From: Nocardia miyunensis NBRC 108239
GTDB taxonomy: Bacteria > Actinomycetota > Actinomycetes > Mycobacteriales > Mycobacteriaceae
Direction of reading: 5' to 3'
NCBI RefSeq assembly: GCF_001613065.1
Contig: NZ_BDBQ01000112.1
Coordinates: 1 to 45,827 of the forward strand
DNA length: 45,827 nt
Positions within the stretch are counted from its first letter, which is position 1. Each line of letters begins with the position of its first letter. Under the pieces are notes generated by a model that saw only the letters and a list, made by a program, of their open reading frames with translations, made no database searches and was not told the origin of the DNA. The translations under genes were made by a program, and so were the position numbers. Below are positions 43,853 through 45,827 of the stretch, piece by piece.

Positions 43853-45063
43853 CACACTCCCGCCAGCGGGGCCGGATGCGCCGGACGTCGCGGTACGGCG
43901 GATCCGGCGACGGGCTGACGCGGATTGTTGTCCACGCATTCGGCCGGATCCATGGCGAGCCGATAACCCCGTTTCACCACGGTCTGAATCACTTTCGGCG
44001 CACCGAGTCCGGCGCGCAACCGGGCGATCCCGGTCTCCACGGCATGGGTGTCCTCACCGCCGCCGGGCAGTGCGGCCAGCAGATCGCCCCGGGACACCAC
44101 CCGGCCGGGCTGACGGGCCAACGCCCGCATCAGAGCCATCGGCGCGGGCGCGAGCTGACGTACCCCGCCGTCGACCACGACGCATCCACCGCGCACGCTG
44201 AGTTCGTGCCCGGCGGCGTGAATCCGGTTGGCGCGCCGGGGAAGTTCCTCCGCGACGTGCCGAGCCAGCGCACCCAACCGGGCCCGGCCCGGCATCGTGG
44301 TGCTCACGCCGAGTTCCTCGAGCGGTGCGGCGGTGATCGATCCCACGCAGGCGGCCAGCACCCTGGTCCGCATCGCGTGCAGCACCGCCTCGAGCAGCCC
44401 GGTTTCCTTGGCCCGCATGAGCATCGAGGCCACCGCGGGCGCACTGGTGAAGGTGACGCAATCCAGTCCGGCGGTGACGATCGACTCGATCATCCGGTCC
44501 ATCGGGATCTGATCATCAGGCGGGATCCAGCGATACACCGGCACCGGCACGACATCGGCTCCCGCACAACGCAATACCTCGCAGAAGTCGGGCACCGGCT
44601 CCCATTCGGTGGTCGCGCCGTGCAGCTGCACCGCTACGCGCACACCCTCCACGCCCTCGGCGAGCAGGTGGTCGAGCACTTCGGCCGAGGACTCCGACGC
44701 CGGTGACCACTCCTCACGCAGTTCGGCGGCGCGGATGGCGCCCTTGGCCTTCGGGCCGCGGGCCAGCAGCCGGGTCGAGGCCAGCGTGGAACGCAGTTCC
44801 TCGGCCAGCCCCCAGCCCTCCGCGGCCTCCATCCAGCCGCGGAAGCCGATTCCGGTGGTGGCGACGGTGACTTGCGGTGGGTCGGCGACCAATTGCCTGG
44901 TGACTCGCTCCAATTCGGTGTCATCGGCCAGCGGAATGATCCGAATGGCCGGTGCGGCAACGATTGTCGCACCGCGACGGGTCAGGATCGTGGAGAGTTC
45001 GTCGGCGCGCCGGGCGGCGGTGACGCCGACGGTGAAGCCCTCCAGCGGGAGCTGTTCGTTCAC
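43849..45063 (-). CDS. Uroporphyrinogen-III synthase fused to a DNA-binding response-regulator domain
   Basis: 404 aa from GTG, overlapping the nirD stop by 4 bp. Residues 1-265 are HemD-like: FTVGVTAARRADELSTIL, VTVATTGIGFRGWMEAA, RVAVQLHGATTEWEP and CVTFTSAPAVASML. Residues about 275-385 are an OmpR-type winged helix: LSVRGGCVVVDGGVRQLAP, LMRALARQPGRVVSR and DTHAVETGIARLRAGLG, then VIQTVVKRGYRL. There is no receiver domain. The fusion matches the Rv0260c type. It may both make the tetrapyrrole precursor and sense or regulate nitrite-reductase genes (inference). Confidence 0.92.
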   Translation of the reverse strand: MNEQLPLEGFTVGVTAARRADELSTILTRRGATIVAAPAIRIIPLADDTELERVTRQLVADPPQVTVATTGIGFRGWMEAAEGWGLAEELRSTLASTRLLARGPKAKGAIRAAELREEWSPASESSAEVLDHLLAEGVEGVRVAVQLHGATTEWEPVPDFCEVLRCAGADVVPVPVYRWIPPDDQIPMDRMIESIVTAGLDCVTFTSAPAVASMLMRAKETGLLEAVLHAMRTRVLAACVGSITAAPLEELGVSTTMPGRARLGALARHVAEELPRRANRIHAAGHELSVRGGCVVVDGGVRQLAPAPMALMRALARQPGRVVSRGDLLAALPGGGEDTHAVETGIARLRAGLGAPKVIQTVVKRGYRLAMDPAECVDNNPRQPVAGSAVPRRPAHPAPLAGVW

Positions 45064-45443
45064 GGGCAGTCCACGGGTTCATTGGATACCGACACCAGTC
45101 CATCGTCCACGCGGACCGCGTGCACCGGCAAGGCCGCGGTGGCGTCGTCCAGGCAGTGGCCGTCGACCAGTGAGAAAGCTTGCTTGAGCAGCGGCGAGGC
45201 CACCACCGGCACACCGGCGCGATCACCCACGATGCCGCGCGACATCACCGCGGCGCGACCGAACGGGTCGACGTTCCCGACGGCGTAGACGGTGCCGTCG
45301 GGCAGTAGAAACAGTGCGGCCTGTCGTCCGCCCCTGAGCAGCACGGCCACGCCTCGGCCGGGAATCAGCTGGTCGAGCCGGCAGGCCCGGGTCCAGCCGG
45401 CTGCCACGACAGAGGGATGTGCGGGTGTATCGATAACGGTCAT
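45060..45443 (-). CDS. nirD: Nitrite reductase small subunit NirD
   Basis: 127 aa, ATG after GGAGGAGAG. The Rieske-like fold is visible in GWTRACRLDQLIPGRGVAVLL, TVYAVGNVDPFG and FSLVDGHCLDD. The Cys-His pairs that hold a 2Fe-2S cluster in true Rieske proteins are absent, as is normal for NirD. It partners NirB in assimilatory NADH-nitrite reductase. It is 101 bp from nirB and overlaps the HemD-fusion gene. Confidence 0.93.
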   Translation of the reverse strand: MTVIDTPAHPSVVAAGWTRACRLDQLIPGRGVAVLLRGGRQAALFLLPDGTVYAVGNVDPFGRAAVMSRGIVGDRAGVPVVASPLLKQAFSLVDGHCLDDATAALPVHAVRVDDGLVSVSNEPVDCP

Positions 45444-45492
45444 CGGTAACTCTCCTCCGAACGCCTTACCTATTGGTACCGGCGGACTGTTT

Positions 45493-45535
45493 CCACGCGA
45501 TTACGCGCCTATTTCCCATGCGTGGCGGCACTGCT
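45493..45535. promoter_or_regulatory. Inverted repeat in the nirB-nirD gap
   Basis: ccacgc (45493-45498) and gcgtgg (45530-45535) are inverted around 31 bp, in the 101-bp gap between nirB and nirD. It could be an mRNA processing or partial-termination structure that tunes NirB to NirD levels. It is short and could be chance. Confidence 0.25.
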
Positions 45536-45544
45536 GGTCCCGCC

Positions 45545-45827
45545 TCAGTGTGTGACCGGGATCTCCGGAATGCCCAGCAGCACCGGAACTTTGCGTTCCC
45601 CGGTGTCGTCGAACGAGATCGTCGGGTCGGCTTCGTCAGGGGCGTTGACGAAGGAGACGAACCGCGAGAGCTTGTCCGGATCCTCCAGAACCGCGGCCCA
45701 TTCGTCCTTGTAACCGGCGACGTGGCGGGCCATGGCGGCTTCGAGGTCGGCGGCGATGCCGAGGCTGTCCTGGCACACGACCCGGCGCACGTGCTCGATA
45801 CCGCCGTCCAGGGATTCCTGCCACGGG
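45545..45827 (-). CDS. nirB: Nitrite reductase large subunit NirB, C-terminal end (partial)
   Basis: The last 93 codons are present; the gene continues right of the window. VVCQDSLGIAADLEAAMARH, then VAGYKDEWAAVLEDPDKL and FVSFVNAPDEADPTISFD match the NirB C-terminus beyond the siroheme-4Fe4S domain. NirB reduces nitrite to ammonium with NADH. It heads the nirB-nirD-HemD-chelatase operon on the minus strand. Confidence 0.9.
   Translation of the reverse strand, partial: PWQESLDGGIEHVRRVVCQDSLGIAADLEAAMARHVAGYKDEWAAVLEDPDKLSRFVSFVNAPDEADPTISFDDTGERKVPVLLGIPEIPVTH

Noticed and set aside
1..45827. tRNA, rRNA, phage or transposase genes
   Set aside because: No cloverleaf, integrase, transposase or phage structural pattern was recognised anywhere in the window.

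Overview
The window is high-GC actinobacterial DNA that fits Nocardia or a close mycolate-making relative. The evidence is frequent GTG starts, a whiB7 gene, a mycoredoxin, AdnAB, F420-type and antigen-85-type genes, and a gene order from about 0.5 to 26 kb that follows the Mycobacterium tuberculosis order Rv3194c to Rv3204 (my recollection of that order, not a search). The lipase gene lipV, expected near Rv3203, is absent.

Region 1 (1-9.5 kb): the end of a PPA1309-like gene, a convergent Lon/PDZ protease gene, a DUF2342 metalloprotease-like gene, a Tat-type lipoprotein carboxylesterase, an E1-like (TOMM leader-binding-like) protein with a long Thr-Gly repeat tail, a divergent TetR/SDR pair and an ABC1 kinase. 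Region 2 (9.5-12.7 kb): whiB7 behind a leader of roughly 550 nt. The leader holds an upstream reading frame, an attenuator-like hairpin and an AT-rich promoter. uvrD2 lies upstream. Region 3 (12.9-17 kb): a proline-rich DUF4189 membrane protein, mycoredoxin, NudC, a RCK-type potassium channel and a DoxX-like protein. Region 4 (17-26 kb): the adnA-adnB helicase-nuclease operon, facing an alkyltransferase-like DNA-damage protein. The shared upstream region holds two candidate damage-type promoters.

Region 5 (26-33.8 kb): a two-domain VOC protein whose 3' end is the first unit of a decayed 109-110 bp tandem array, a MobA-MoeA-like fusion, an epoxide-hydrolase/SnoaL-like protein behind a full match to the KstR operator, an F420-type LLM oxidoreductase, an ADH/acyl-CoA synthetase pair and a TfoX-N protein. 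Region 6 (34-42.6 kb): a compact operon of a one-module NRPS (C-A-PCP-TE), a DUF6875-like protein and a secreted antigen-85-like esterase; then a VOC protein and a divergent XRE regulator/aldo-keto reductase pair. Region 7 (43-45.8 kb): an assimilatory nitrite reductase operon nirB (partial)-nirD-HemD/DNA-binding fusion-sirohydrochlorin chelatase. It couples nitrite reduction to siroheme supply.

The strongest candidates for new biology are the whiB7 leader and the orphan NRPS operon. The decayed intergenic tandem repeats, the E1-like protein with its 19-unit hexamer tail and the repeat insert in AdnA are also unusual. No tRNA, rRNA, CRISPR array, IS element or prophage was recognised. Function calls rest on motifs and gene order, because no database search could be run.
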